The notes below the pieces were generated by a model. That model worked only from the letters and a program-made list of their open reading frames with translations. It had not been told where the DNA came from and searched no databases. Of a stretch of DNA of 64,000 nucleotides, positions 24,511-36,010 are shown piece after piece. Within the stretch, counting starts at the first letter, position 1. Each line of letters starts with the position of its first letter. Source of the stretch: Pinus tabuliformis (taxonomy: Eukaryota; Streptophyta; Pinopsida; Pinales; Pinaceae); the NCBI GenBank assembly GCA_031772625.1, contig CM062815.1, positions 607,803,918 through 607,867,917 of the forward strand, read 5' to 3'. A program made the position numbers and the translations under genes.

Positions 24511-24725
24511 TTTGAAACAATAAGTAAACACTTCTCACTCTTGATTTGAAGGAGTACCTACTAAGTATATGATATGCATTTATAGTTTGGAAAATTTTCA
24601 CATTATTGAATTATTTATTTTACATATATATTTTTTTGTATGTGGAATGGAGAAGTTATAAATCTCAATTTCATATTAACAAACTATAAATATAAAGGAG
24701 AGAAATTTAATATATATATATATAT

Positions 24726-24743
24726 AAAAAACAACGGCTAAGA
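24726..24743. repeat. LINE target-site duplication, left copy
   Basis: AAAAAACAACGGCTAAGA, identical to 31249-31266. The 18-bp match brackets the LINE exactly, with the poly(A) end on the right. Confidence 0.95.
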
Positions 24744-24934
24744 CTTCCTATCTGATACAGTCTCGTTTCACCGGTGGCTTTTGTACTGAACGTGTTGCTC
24801 GGAGGTATATCCGTTACTAACCGCCTCATCTCGCGGTCTGTTCCTGTTCCTGGTTGACCGGCCCGGGTTTTTCTGTTTCTCCGTTTTCTCCTGCAGTTTC
24901 GAGGTGTCCTCCGTTTCAAGGCGCAGCTGTCGAC

Positions 24935-26791
24935 ATGGAAGACTTAGATGCCGTGGATTATTCCGAAGACCCACTGGAGGGGGTTTCCATCTGGCGCTCC
25001 TCCTTTCCCACGTCGGCTAGCTTGTTCAGTTCTGGCTACTCTTTGGCTGAACCCTCCCGGCCCCCTGTGGTCCTGCCGGACGATCCTCCTACCTGGCCAT
25101 CGTTATCTACTCCTCCGGCATCCCCGTCATCACTAGGGTTCGTTTCTGCCTGCCTAAACCCTAACCCTGGTTTAGACCCCCCCATCTCTGGCTCTATCAC
25201 CCGAGTTCTCCCACCGGTGACCGGGGTTTCTGTCATTTCGCATATACAATCTACCCTTGCTCCCCCTTCTGGCTGTTTTTCCGTTGTCCCGCCACTCGCC
25301 GGTACCATACATCTTTCGGCTGATGGTTTGCCCCCCTCCTCGTCAAACCCTTGCCCTCCCCTTGAGTCTTCGGACCCTCCTCCTAGCAGGGCACCGCATC
25401 CACCTCCTCCTCAGGGGACCAAGAAGAAGTACAAGTGCTACAAATCTAAGGCAGACGACATCTTCCTGAGATTAGAAGAGGATATTCAGTGGGGAGAAGC
25501 CATGGACTTTGCGGACAGAGTCTTGGTCGGTCGCATCAGGGGAAGGAATTACTCGGCCGCTCGCCTGAAGGCCTGGGCAGCAGAGGTATGGGGTCACCAT
25601 CTGGTTGACATCCCATTCGTGCAGACGTTTGTGAGGGGATGGTTCGCTCTGAGATTCGCTCGTGCCGATCACACAAATTGGGTACTATCCTCCTACTGGC
25701 ACTTCGAGCACGCCCCGGTACTGCTGAAACGTTGGACACCCCTCTTCGATCCTGAGACTGAACAGATTGGCATTGGGCCTGTATGGATTCGGCTTCCGGG
25801 TCTCCCTTTACAATACTGGTCTGAGGACATCTTCAGACGGATCGACAATGCTATTGGCACCTACATGGAGTACGACAAGTCATACCTTCACACGGGTATG
25901 ATGGCATACGCTCGCATCCTAATCAATCTTGACACTAGAGGAGGGCTTCAGGAATTCATCACCATACAGTGGAGGGACACATCCCGAAAGCAGATTATTG
26001 ATTATGAAGGCATCCCGTATCGCTGCCGCAGATGCCATAAAGTAGGACACTTATACAAGGATTGCCCTCTTCTGCATAAAAATAGGGGTATTGAGCAGAG
26101 ACAGGAGACTGAGCAGACGGATGGGAGCCCCACTCAGCACAAGGATGATCATGTACCTGAAAAATCAAGGGATACCCTGGGTACCCCTGACAAAGCGGCA
26201 TCGGACAAGCGACCAGCGGACTCCATTCCTTCCTCGCCTCCTCCTCCATCGAGCTCGGGTACAGCAAGGGACATCACCTCGACTACGGGTATGTTATTCC
26301 CTGCCACTCCTTCTGTCTCTGGATTATCTCATGTTATTGCATCTCTCTCTTGCATGGGTACCTCCCCCCCTTCCTTCCCTTCATCTATCTTTCCTGCACC
26401 CCCGATTTCCCTGGGCTTTATCCCTTCCTCCTCTCTCCTTTGCTCCCTTCCCCTTCCCTCCCCCTTTCCTTCCCCCTGCATCCCATCCCTGATCTCCTCC
26501 TCCTCCCCCTCCATCCCCCCCCTCTCACCCCCTATCTCCCCCGGTACCCTCTACGCTCCAGAACTAAGGATAAGGGTGTTGATGCGATTGGTATTGACCC
26601 TGTTTGCCCCCCGACCTCCCATAAGTCATCTAGGGGACGCCCCTCCCGGCTCACTAAAGCCAGACACACTACGGGTGAAGAGGTTTCCCTTGGGCGACAA
26701 CAAACCATTGACAGGGCCCTTAGAGCAAGGGACGGCCCTCAGCCTCACCCTCCATGAAATTCTTATCTTTCAACTGTCGTGGGGTTGCTAG
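24935..26791 (+). CDS. LINE ORF1, RNA-binding protein (frameshifted C-terminus)
   Basis: An open frame extends up to an ATG at 24854, but the ATG at 24935 (MEDLDAVDYSEDP) is the better start because the acidic N-terminus follows it. After a Pro/Ser-rich stretch comes a DUF4283-like block (LVGRIRGRNYSAARLKAWA, then FALRFARADHTNWVL and PVWIRLPGLPLQYW). A zinc knuckle follows (CRRCHKVGHLYKDC, C-X2-C-X4-H-X4-C; about 26020-26070). These are standard for plant L1 ORF1 proteins that bind the element RNA. Beyond about 26450 the frame passes through C-rich runs. The expected basic tail (PRYPLRSRTKDKG, RGRPSRL) is found in another frame ending at a TGA at 26755-26757, so a 1- or 2-base slip in a C run is likely and the stop at 26791 is not ancestral. 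Confidence 0.85.
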   Translation: MEDLDAVDYSEDPLEGVSIWRSSFPTSASLFSSGYSLAEPSRPPVVLPDDPPTWPSLSTPPASPSSLGFVSACLNPNPGLDPPISGSITRVLPPVTGVSVISHIQSTLAPPSGCFSVVPPLAGTIHLSADGLPPSSSNPCPPLESSDPPPSRAPHPPPPQGTKKKYKCYKSKADDIFLRLEEDIQWGEAMDFADRVLVGRIRGRNYSAARLKAWAAEVWGHHLVDIPFVQTFVRGWFALRFARADHTNWVLSSYWHFEHAPVLLKRWTPLFDPETEQIGIGPVWIRLPGLPLQYWSEDIFRRIDNAIGTYMEYDKSYLHTGMMAYARILINLDTRGGLQEFITIQWRDTSRKQIIDYEGIPYRCRRCHKVGHLYKDCPLLHKNRGIEQRQETEQTDGSPTQHKDDHVPEKSRDTLGTPDKAASDKRPADSIPSSPPPPSSSGTARDITSTTGMLFPATPSVSGLSHVIASLSCMGTSPPSFPSSIFPAPPISLGFIPSSSLLCSLPLPSPFPSPCIPSLISSSSPSIPPLSPPISPGTLYAPELRIRVLMRLVLTLFAPRPPISHLGDAPPGSLKPDTLRVKRFPLGDNKPLTGPLEQGTALSLTLHEILIFQLSWGC

Positions 26792-29700
26792 CCCCCCCAA
26801 AAAACTAGCCCTCAGAAGACTGCTCACTTCGACAGAGTTGGATATAATTTTCCTTCAAGAAACCCTCTGCTCGGCTGCCACCCTTATTCCTATCCTCAAC
26901 TCTTGGCTGCCGAATTGGACCTTTCATGCCATGGATGCATCTGGGAGATCGGGAGGTACTGCTATTGGTTACCGTAACAAATCTATGGTGCTCCGGAATT
27001 CTTGGGGTGGCAGAGGTTTCATTGGTATGGACTTATTCGCCCACTCTCTTGGATCTGATATTCGTATCATTAATGTATATGGCCCGTGTGTGGAGAGGGA
27101 AACATTTTGGAGGACCCTGCTCGACTCCGAATTATTTCGGGCAGATAATATCATCCTGGGAGGGGACCTGAACTTCTCATTGGGATACTGTGAATCATGG
27201 GGTCACTTGGCCCAGGTGGACAGCCTTTCCGACACGATCTCTTCCTTACTCGAAGAGCATCATTGGGTTGACATTCCTCCTGTCAGAATCCAGTATACTT
27301 GGACAAACAACAGAAGTGGCGATCACAGTCTTGCTAGAAGGCTAGACAGATTCCTCATCAAAGAGGTCCTCCTTACCCTCCACCCCCGTATTAGGCAGTG
27401 GGTAGGCTCTGGAGGCATATCTGACCATCGGCCCATATTTTTGGAACTGTCAGATAACATCCCGAAGATTAATAGCCCCTTCAAATTCAATGCCTCCTGG
27501 CTCAAGGACCCCTCCTATCTACAACTGGTATCTGAATATTGGAGAACCAACCCCATATTGGATGGGGAAGAACACACTGCTGGTTTTATAAGGAAGCTGT
27601 CTGAACTTAAGAGGATCTCCAGAAACTGGGCACACCTGAAACGAGTAAATGATGATAATACGCTGAAGGAGGCAGAACGAGCCATTGCCACATATGAGGA
27701 CTCGTCAGATGGTACCTTTCTATCACCTGCCAACAAGGACCTATACACTACTCTTGTCTCAAAGCGTTCCCAAATTCTGAAGGAAAGAGAGGAGAGCTGG
27801 CGCCTCAGAAGCAGAGCCATCTGGCTGGCAGAAGGCGATAACAATACTAAGTTCTATCATAAATTTGCCAATGGTAGGAAAGCCATTAACACTATCTGGG
27901 AGCTTCAAAACGACCAGGGCCAAGTGGTATCAGATCAACAGGGTCTGGCCAGGCTCGCCAATGAGCACTTCAAGTCCATCTACAAAGCACCTTGTGAGGT
28001 GAACATCCTGGAGATAATGCGGGTTGCAGAACTCTTTCCTAGATTTGTAGAACAAGAGGACTCGGAGAATCTGACGATGGCAGTGTCGAAGGAAGAACTT
28101 GAGGCCACCATAAAATGGTTTAAAAAAGATAAGAGCCCTGGACCGGATGGGTGGACCATCGAATTCTATATTGCTTTTTTTGACATCCTGGGGGATGATT
28201 TACTCAGGATTGTGGAGGACTGTAGAAGAAGTGGCAATATCCCCTCGGCCATCAAATCCACTTTCATTGCCCTCATTCCGAAATCTGATTCCCCTTCCTC
28301 CTTTAATGATTTCAGACCCATCTCCCTTTGTAACTGTCTGTATAAAATCATTGCTAAGATCATCGCAAATCGCCTGAAGCCCATACTGTCTAGGCATATA
28401 TCTCCTGAGCAATTTGCTTTTCTACAGCATCGACAGATACATGAGGCGATTGCCACTGCACAGGAACTGCTCCACACTCTACAGACAAAGAAGCAGAAGG
28501 GCATGATCTTAAAGGTGGACCTATCCAAGGCCTTTGATAGAGCTAATTGGCTCTATATCAGATTAATTTTGACTCATCTGGGTTTCCCTTTCGCATATAT
28601 TAAATGGATTATGAGCTGCATTAAGGATGTATCTTACAGTGTCCTACTTAATGGGGAAGCTACTCCTTTCTTCCTATCTGAGAGAGGGCTCAGGCAGGGT
28701 TGCCCTCTCTCCCCTCTACTTTTTTTATTGATTATGGAAGGCCTAAGCCGATCCATCATTGCTGCCCGGAGCGAAATCAGTTGGTCGGCATTAAGATATC
28801 GGAGAACTTCTATTTGACCCATCTCTTGTTTGTTGATGACGTTCTGATATTCTTAAATGGTAGCATTGGCGACTCCACAGCACTGCATAATATTTTCAAA
28901 CTCTTTCAACTGGCAACCGGGATGATGATTAATGAGGGAAAATCTACTATTACCATAATCGGTTGCTCTCAGCATGAGACCATTTACACTACACAGCGTT
29001 TTCCCTTCTCTGCACTCAACCTGGAAGACGGGCTTAAATATCTGGGCTTCCGATTAAAGCCTCTCGGATATAGGATTGCAGACTGGACGTGGCTCATTGC
29101 AAAGGTGGAAAAACGCTTACAGATCTGGTACCATAAATACCTTTCCCGGGCCGGCAGATTAATCCTCATAAAGGCAGTTATCGAGGCCACACCTGTGTTC
29201 TGGATGACACTGGCATGGATACCAAAAGGCATTCTGAACAGGCTCAAAAGTATATGTTGTAGATTTTTATGGAAGGGTAATCAACTCGGGAAAATTTTTG
29301 CCTAGGTCAAATGGGATAGAATAGCATTTCCAAAACGATGGGGAGGATGGGGCATTAAAAGACTTGAACTATTTTCGAAAGCCTTGGCTGCTAAACTTGG
29401 CTGGAAACTCATTACCTCTAATAGTCTCTGGACTCGGGTTGCTCAGGCAAAATACATTTGGCCTATGAATTTGATGGATTGGTTTAGGCAGACACACCCC
29501 ACCAACAATAATATCTCCAACATATGGAAGGCAATGATGAACGCGCTTCCTCTATTGCGACAAGGAATTACCTGGAGAATAAATGAAGGAAATGCAGTCC
29601 GCATTGGCACGGATCCTTGGGTGGGATGTGGGAACGCACACAGGTTGCCAGCTGAATTGATAAGATTCCTAAATTACAGGGGCATCATCTACATCAAGCA

Positions 29701-30904
29701 CATTGGAGATCGCAACAATTCCACTGTCCTTCATCAGGCATGGAAATCGGCACACGATTTGGATATCCCTGAGCAATGGCGACCCGACTGGCAACAATAC
29801 ATTTGAGCTCTCTCACAGGCACATATCCGACTGACAGAGGAACCAGATGAAATTATTTGGGCATTTGCAAAATCCGGATCGTATTCCCCTAAAGAAGGAT
29901 ACATCAGACTCATGGACCCCCACAAACCACCAGATATCGACCCGAACTGGAGATCTTTCTGGAAACTCAAGCCTGCCCCTCATACCCGCCTGCTACTGTG
30001 GAACATTCTATTTGATAAGATCCCTACTAGTGCCAATCTGATGAAAAGAACCTTTCATGGCCCTTTTCAATGGCATCTTTGTCGACTTGATGAAGAGAAT
30101 ACCGAACACCTCTTCCTGAACTGCCCATCCACTAAGGAGTTTTGGAATTGTCTTACTGCACACTACCCTTCCCTGATCCCCTGGCACGGTAACAACATAC
30201 ATGAGGCCTGGGATTCCTGGTGCCAAGCCTACAAAGGAAAAGCCAGGAACTTGCCTCTCCTAGCCTGTTGGGCCATTTGGATTGCTAGAAACCACTCCAT
30301 TTTCAATCTAAAGGACCCCCACTGGCCTACCATCCTACTTCACACTATCGCTGATTATGATCTCCTTCCCGAGGATGACACCATAGCCCCTCCGCGTACC
30401 ATCATACCTGAATACATCGACAAATCCAAACCTTGGGCATATTTTGATGGTTCTTCTCAGGAAGCAGGATGTGGTGGGGGAGCCATACTTTTCCTGAATG
30501 ATTCTCACAGGTTTAAAATTCAAATAAACCTGGGCAGGGGTACCAACAACTTTGCTGAACTCTGTACAGCAAAGCATCTCATATACTTTGCATTAGTACA
30601 TCATTGCAGACATCTTCAATTGTTTGGTGACTCAAAAATTGTGTGTAATTGGCTCAACAATGCATCTCACTGCAATGCATATACTTTGAGGCATATACTA
30701 GGAGAAGCTCGTAGATTGATAGCCACATTTGACTCCTTTGTCTGTCGACATATTTACAGGGAACAAAACTCGGAGGCTGATCAACTTTCAAAAGAGGCAG
30801 CGCATCTACAGGGCAATGACTGGTTGATTCAGGAGGAAATTGATGGTACTTACCATCAATATTACCACAGACCTTTTGCAGAACATGGACAATTTGGGCT
30901 ATAA
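26754..30904 (+). pseudogene. LINE ORF2 polyprotein: endonuclease, reverse transcriptase, RNase H
   Basis: It starts MKFLSFNCRG at 26754. The AP-type endonuclease has QET (residues 35-37), GGDLNF (136-141) and SDHRPI (223-228). The RT has KSPGPDGWT near residue 460, KVDLSKAFDRANW near 587, RQGCPLSPLLF, and FVDD near 28830. A zinc-binding block (HLCRLDEENTEHLFLNC) lies near 30075-30125. A C-terminal RNase H (AYFDGSSQEAG, FAELCTAKHL, GDSKIVCNW, EQNSEADQLSKEA) spans about 30435-30830. The frame shifts once near 28775-28790, between the RT blocks. Two stops follow: TAG at 29303-29305, where Trp is expected, and TGA at 29804-29806. The protein would nick target DNA and prime cDNA there. It is now broken. 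Confidence 0.93.
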
Positions 30905-31248
30905 GCCCAACTTTTTGTTGATCTCATTGTATAAATTATGTTTTTTCTCATATATATATTAACGGCTGTATATACAACAGTGATGGTTTCGGCGCATATC
31001 TCTCTCTGCGTAGAGATGATACAATTTTGAACCTTTTTCCCTCTTTCTGTTGAGGGAAGTTTTGATACAATATGGTTGATTACAGACTCCCTGCATGGAG
31101 TAACAGCGATTAGCAGTTAAGCCTTTTCATTATCTAGACAGTATCATGTATCTTGATAGGCAAACATGCCTCCATATGCATATGCCTCGGCATCTACAAA
31201 ATGTAATTTCTTATAAATTAATAGAAATTACTACCTTTTCCATGGGAA
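30905..31248 (+). other. LINE 3' UTR with a series of small hairpins
   Basis: Four short perfect stems occur within about 150 bases: CTGT/ACAG near 30965, ATCTCT/AGAGAT near 31000-31018, CCCTC/GAGGG near 31040-31058, and ACTCC/GGAGT near 31086-31101. The element then ends in an A run fused to the target duplication. LINE 3' RNA is the part recognised by the RT in some families, so structure here is plausible, but the stems are short. Confidence 0.5.
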
Positions 31249-31322
31249 AAAAAACAACGGCTAAGAGTATGTGTTTCGTTGATAAAATGTTATGGGTTCA
31301 AATTCAAAGAGGATTAAAATAT
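31249..31322 (+). repeat. tRNA-like SINE head, 3' part, interrupted by the LINE
   Basis: ACAACGGCTAAGAGTATG resembles a pol III A box and GGGTTCAAATTC a B box, about 33 bases apart. The same arrangement with CAATGGTTAAGAGCATG and TGTGTTTCGT occurs at 59470-59520. The LINE entered inside the A box, so the first bases of this SINE are the left duplication at 24726-24743. Confidence 0.6.
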
Positions 31323-34020
31323 ATATACTTTCATTAACTTTAAATGAAAAAATCTCATATATCTATTTAATATATAGTTTAGTCATAATCTTAAAAATAA
31401 ATTATCATTATTATTATGCCTTGAGGGATTGCCACTTTACACTACTCTGCACCATAAGATCTATTGTTACATATTGAAAATTCTTCCAATATAATATCCC
31501 ACTATTTTGACTGTCAACCAAATTTTGATTGGTGTAACCATTGTTAATCTTTCAATGAAAATAATAATAACCCATAAACATCTGTGCATGACAGATTTCA
31601 GCAAGAAAAAGGAACCTATTTCTGCTTCCTCCCAACGAGTGAGTTTTCATGTCCATTGTTATTTTTTATCTTATGATTTTCTCTTTGCATAAGCTAATTT
31701 CTGGTTGTTTTTTGTGTAAGAAAGGAGAGACGCAACGTAAACCTGCAGATACAGAATCACCTTCGCCAAATTTTGACAAATTCTACTATGAATCTGTTGT
31801 TGTGGATATGATTCAACCCCTTCGTTGCTAACATTGAACAAGAAGAATAATAACTACTGTAGACATGGCGATTCGACTCCAAACGTATTTGCAGAAGACC
31901 CATATGGGTGACTTTTTCTCTGCTCTGCTATAAATAGGCCAGTTACTTGTTTTTCTTTTTTTCTTTTTTGTAATGTAAACATGAAACTTCAAAATTTTCA
32001 TTTATTGGTTAGTGTTTCCTTGGTTTTTATGTTATAAGTTTAAACTCTCTTAGGTTGACTATATCTATATATATGAGCATTAACACATATTTATATTTAT
32101 ATGTGAGTGTTATATATTTAATTTATTTGTGTTTGAGTAGAATATATTTTTTTTATATTTAGGTTGTGAATATTTTTGTAATAATATTTTTTTAAAATAA
32201 TTTTTACTTTCATGGTTTGTTGTTATATTTTCAATCATTTTTCATAAAATTTAAATTTAAAAGTTAATGGATATTAAATTTCATATAAACTAATTAACAT
32301 ACATTTTATAAATCATATATATGAAAAACTCATCTCCACTTTTACTATCTAATTTATAAATATCTTTTAAAAAACTATCTCCACTTTCACTATCTAGTTT
32401 ATACTATCTTTTATAAAAAAGATAAATTCAAAAAAAACTTCTCCTTAACTAACTTATAATATAATATATATTTTATTAAATATAACAAATTCATTGCATC
32501 ATCCTATACTAACTTATAATATAATATATATTTTATTAACTTCCACAAATTCATTGCATCATTATATACACATTATATTAGATAAATTCATTACACCATT
32601 ATTGTGAATTCAAAGATCAACAAATAAAAATTTCATGGTAAATATTATCAATTTATTCTTTCTGCAATTGTATAATATAATTCTCATACAGTTTGGATTT
32701 TTAAAAACTATATAACATGTGTTAAAATAATACGCATATACAATAAAATATGGAAAAAGGTACTGTAACATGTTTTATAATGTTGTACACATTAAAAAAA
32801 ATACACAAAAACGATACACTAAAACCTCAGGAGAATCCAAAGATAGCATCGAGGATGCACACTATGAAAAACCCTAGGAATCTAAAGATAACATTGAGGA
32901 TGCTATTAGAAATTGAAAGTGGTTGTTTTGCAGATTGCATTGCGGAGGAATTATAACAACCAAATAATTGGATTGCAGTTATGCCCAAAATAGGGAAATC
33001 GTATTATTGTGCAAAATGTAAAGGTGCATTTAGTTTACGATACAGAGGGATCGTTTAAGATACAAATGAAAGTCTTCCCGGTTGCTTCATACATATGAAA
33101 CTTACTCAGTGCCTTTACTCCTCATCTCCTCATCCACTGGATCATCTGATTAACTTGGATCATTTGGATCATTCGTAAGCATCTCATATATTAAGCCATG
33201 ATAGAGATGTCGTAGTTTTTTAGCCATGATAGAGATGTATGCATGGTAGTTTTTTTGCTTCCTGACCTAAACGTATCATGTGCAAACAAATTGCATGCAT
33301 TTTCAACTACCAGTTGGTGTTATTTTTCAAAAACATTAAAAATAAATAAATAACAAACTTGATTTTATTTTGAGTTTTGTCTCGAAGTATGCACAGTACA
33401 AACCATATTTGTCAATGTTTCGAATCCCAACAGGGATCCATCATCAAGACCAATTTGATTGATGATATAAGAAGAGCTATATGATAGGATAAATAATTTA
33501 AAAAAAATAATTTTAAAAGTCTTTTGATAACTTTTAATTTTATATTTAATTTATATTTTATATTTTAACAGATTTTATATTAGTTGAAAAAATTAATTAA
33601 TTGGATTTAATTTTATTTTATTTAGTTCCTTAATTCTTATAAAAATAAAAATTATTAATAATTTTAATATTTTAATTCATTGAATATAGTTTAATTATTT
33701 TATATAAAGTAATTCTTTTTATAATTAGTTAATAATAATTTATTAATATCATAAACTAATATCATAAATTTTTTACTATCTTTATTTTAATTTAGATATT
33801 AAAAATTAATTAAATATATTTATCCTTATTTGATGTTGGAAATTCTTAATTTGTAAATAAGTTTTGTTATAATATCATTGGTCATTACTATGGCTCATCA
33901 ATACTACATGTCCAAAACACTATAACTCATTTCATATGATTCAATACTACATGTCCAAAACACTAAAACTCATTTCATATGATTCTCGTTAATATAACAT
34001 TTTTTTTTAATTAATTAAAA
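31323..34020. other. AT-rich intergenic DNA
   Basis: No gene was recognised. A TATA-like CTATAAATAGGC at about 31928 and a 12-bp palindrome ACCCATATGGGT near 31900 are present but isolated. Two-copy tandem duplications occur near 32330-32430 (about 56 bp) and 32445-32570 (about 61 bp). Confidence 0.5.
33898..33983. repeat. 43-bp tandem duplication
   Basis: Two adjacent copies of TCAATACTACATGTCCAAAA followed by CACT...CTCATTTCATATGAT, with one difference. Confidence 0.95.
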
Positions 34021-34034
34021 GGATAAACAAAAAA

Positions 34035-34350
34035 ATAGATGTCAAAACAACACATAAATGTCAAATGGAGATGAAAAAAGTAGACAATACTTAAGTTGAC
34101 CAATTTCAAAAAGGGACACCTTTTGTACAAATATAAGGAACACTTTAGGTAGATATATATTTTAGTACCATCTTCTTTTTTCAGCAAATTATTATTATTA
34201 TTATTACTATTATTATTATTATTTCAGCGTAAATATAAAGAATACTTTAGGTAAATATATATTTTAGTACCATCTTCTTCTTTTTTCAAAAAAAAAAAAA
34301 TATTATTATTATTATTATTAGTCCCTTCCCTCCAGGCTGGGAGGGACTAT
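34035..34350. repeat. dispersed repeat, 102-bp tandem duplication and hairpin
   Basis: 34037-34089 matches 24310-24357. AAATATAAGGAACACTTTAG starts a unit at 34129 that recurs at 34231 (102 bp), each ending in an ATT trinucleotide run. Directly after, AGTCCCT...AGGGACT at 34320-34348 forms a hairpin with a stem of about 10 bp and one bulged base. Confidence 0.75.
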
Positions 34351-34800
34351 AGTAATCGGTTGAAGCTTTGTCATTAATCTCTACACAAAAATCGATGACA
34401 AAAACTTTGGTTTAAGTTAAAGTTTCAATGACATTTTACTTTTAACTAATGACATTTTACTTACTTTTAACAAATGACATTTTAATTTTAACCGAAAGTT
34501 TGTGTTTGCCACATTTTATTAATAATGAAGGTTTTAGTTCACCATCTTATTTGGCCTCTTCTCGAGGTCAGCCCAAAAGAGGCCCACATCACACATTGGC
34601 ATTGGCATTAGGATATCAGCTTTACGATATGAGCATTACATGAACATGACATTATTTTCAAGTGAAGTAATGCTAGCATTACTTCACTAACATTTAATGT
34701 TTGTATTTACTTCCCTTGCTGGATGTTTATTAAAATTATCATCTCCAACTTGATGTTTATTAAACTTCTCCAAGCTTGACATCATTAAACTTCTCTCTCT

Positions 34801-35000
34801 GGCTTGACATCTAGTTCTATGACCTTTGTCCAACAAGCTGCAACATGTTCTACCTGGCGCAACTCCAGCGCCCTTCTGCAGAGACCTTTCATATCAAACT
34901 TCTGGCTTGACACTAGGTTCTATGCGCTTTGTCCAACAAGCTGCAACATGTTCTACCGCCCTTCCGCAGAGACCTTTCATCTCAGACTACATCTTGCATA
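34801..35000. repeat. 103-bp tandem duplication
   Basis: GGCTTGACA, then TTTGTCCAACAAGCTGCAAC, ATGTTCTACC and GCAGAGACCTTTCAT, occur twice, starting at 34801 and 34904. A shorter related repeat (CTTGACATCATTAAACTTCT) lies just upstream. Confidence 0.9.
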
Positions 35001-35918
35001 TTTGTAATTTTGTGGTTTCTTTACTTCCTTTGTTGATTCATGCACTCCCATTCTAGACTTACTCTCATTCTGGACTCTTCATACATATACACTCTAGTTT
35101 CATTCTTTTGTGGAGGACAACATATCCCTTCACACTTGTTTAGTCACTCAGTCATGAGAAGACTAGCTCCAAGTCCTAATGAATGGAAAAAAGTGAGGTA
35201 ACATAAAAATGGTTAGAAATAGCAAGATTCTTTCATCAAGTTTATGACTGTAATTACTTAAGTTTGTTATGTGCACAAATTTTCCACACTCTTCATTGTT
35301 TCCATTGAAATATTAGTTTTAAAACACATGCTTTCTTGGGAATTTAATTAGTTATACCTATATATTTCATGCAATTTTGGTCAATTGTTGTACTGGAAAT
35401 ATATTGCTCTGGAAATATATAGCTCCGAACTTGGTTCAATATTAGAACAATCTTTAGTCTTTGCATAGAGATCCAAAGACATGTAGCTAAACCCTAAAAA
35501 CTGACTGTGTATTTTAATGCCTTTTAGACCTTTGTATATGTTCTGTTCTGTCTTGGCTTTTTGAGATTTGATATTTTCTAGTTGGAGATGGCCTGCTACT
35601 TTACTATTGTTGTTGGTCACTGGTTTCTGCACCTTCGCAACAATTTACACGCCATCAACTGCACTGCAAAAACTGTGTAATCATTAATATGAGTGATATT
35701 TAATCTTTGGAAATGAATTCTTAAAGTTATTTCATACATTAATTTAATAGTGTTGTCTTATTTCATGTAGTTCATGGAGTTGATTCTTGTATTCTAAAGC
35801 TTTTGTTATCCTTTTGATACTAGGGTATTTTAATTTTTTTATAAAATACAAAATTATTTTTTTTAATTGGATCAGTTCTACAAAAATTTCCACCCGACCA
35901 CCCATCATTTCAAGGAGG

Positions 35919-36010
35919 TACTTAGTCTTCAAGGCCTGGCTATTAGCTATAAACAAGTGTGGTATTTACTTAGTCTTCAAGCCCTCGCTATTAGCTATAA
36001 ACAAGTTTTC
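35919..36010. repeat. 48-bp tandem duplication
   Basis: TACTTAGTCTTCAAG followed by GCTATTAGCTATAAACAAGT occurs at 35919 and 35967. Confidence 0.9.

Larger units (their letters stand above)
19670..24725. other. AT-rich intergenic DNA with local duplications
   Basis: No coding or RNA gene was recognised. It contains TA runs (about 20063-20091 and 21667-21690, the latter followed by GA repeats) and several two-copy tandem duplications listed separately. A further short one near 22275-22335 repeats GGCTCAACTCTAGCATATTA. Confidence 0.6.
24744..31248 (+). mobile_element. full-length plant L1-type LINE with C-terminal RNase H
   Basis: The 6.5-kb element is bounded by a perfect 18-bp target duplication. 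It has a 5' leader of about 190 bp, ORF1 (DUF4283-like domain plus CCHC), ORF2 (endonuclease, RT, zinc-binding block, RNase H), a 3' UTR of about 345 bp and a short A tail (its A run merges with the duplication). Because the duplication is perfect and only about four coding lesions are evident (one frameshift in ORF1; one frameshift and two stops in ORF2), the insertion looks fairly recent. It is not autonomous now. It sits inside a tRNA-like SINE head. Confidence 0.95.

Noticed and set aside
24854-24934. ATG at 24854 as the LINE ORF1 start
   Set aside because: The ORF1-like acidic N-terminus begins at the ATG at 24935; the upstream 27 codons look like leader.
25148-25172. Telomere-like CCTAAACCCTAACCC inside LINE ORF1
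   Set aside because: Only about two units, and it is part of the Pro-rich coding sequence; not a telomeric array.
31928-31940. TATA-like CTATAAATAGGC as a gene promoter
   Set aside because: No open frame or transcript-like structure follows; TATA-like strings are common in this AT-rich stretch.
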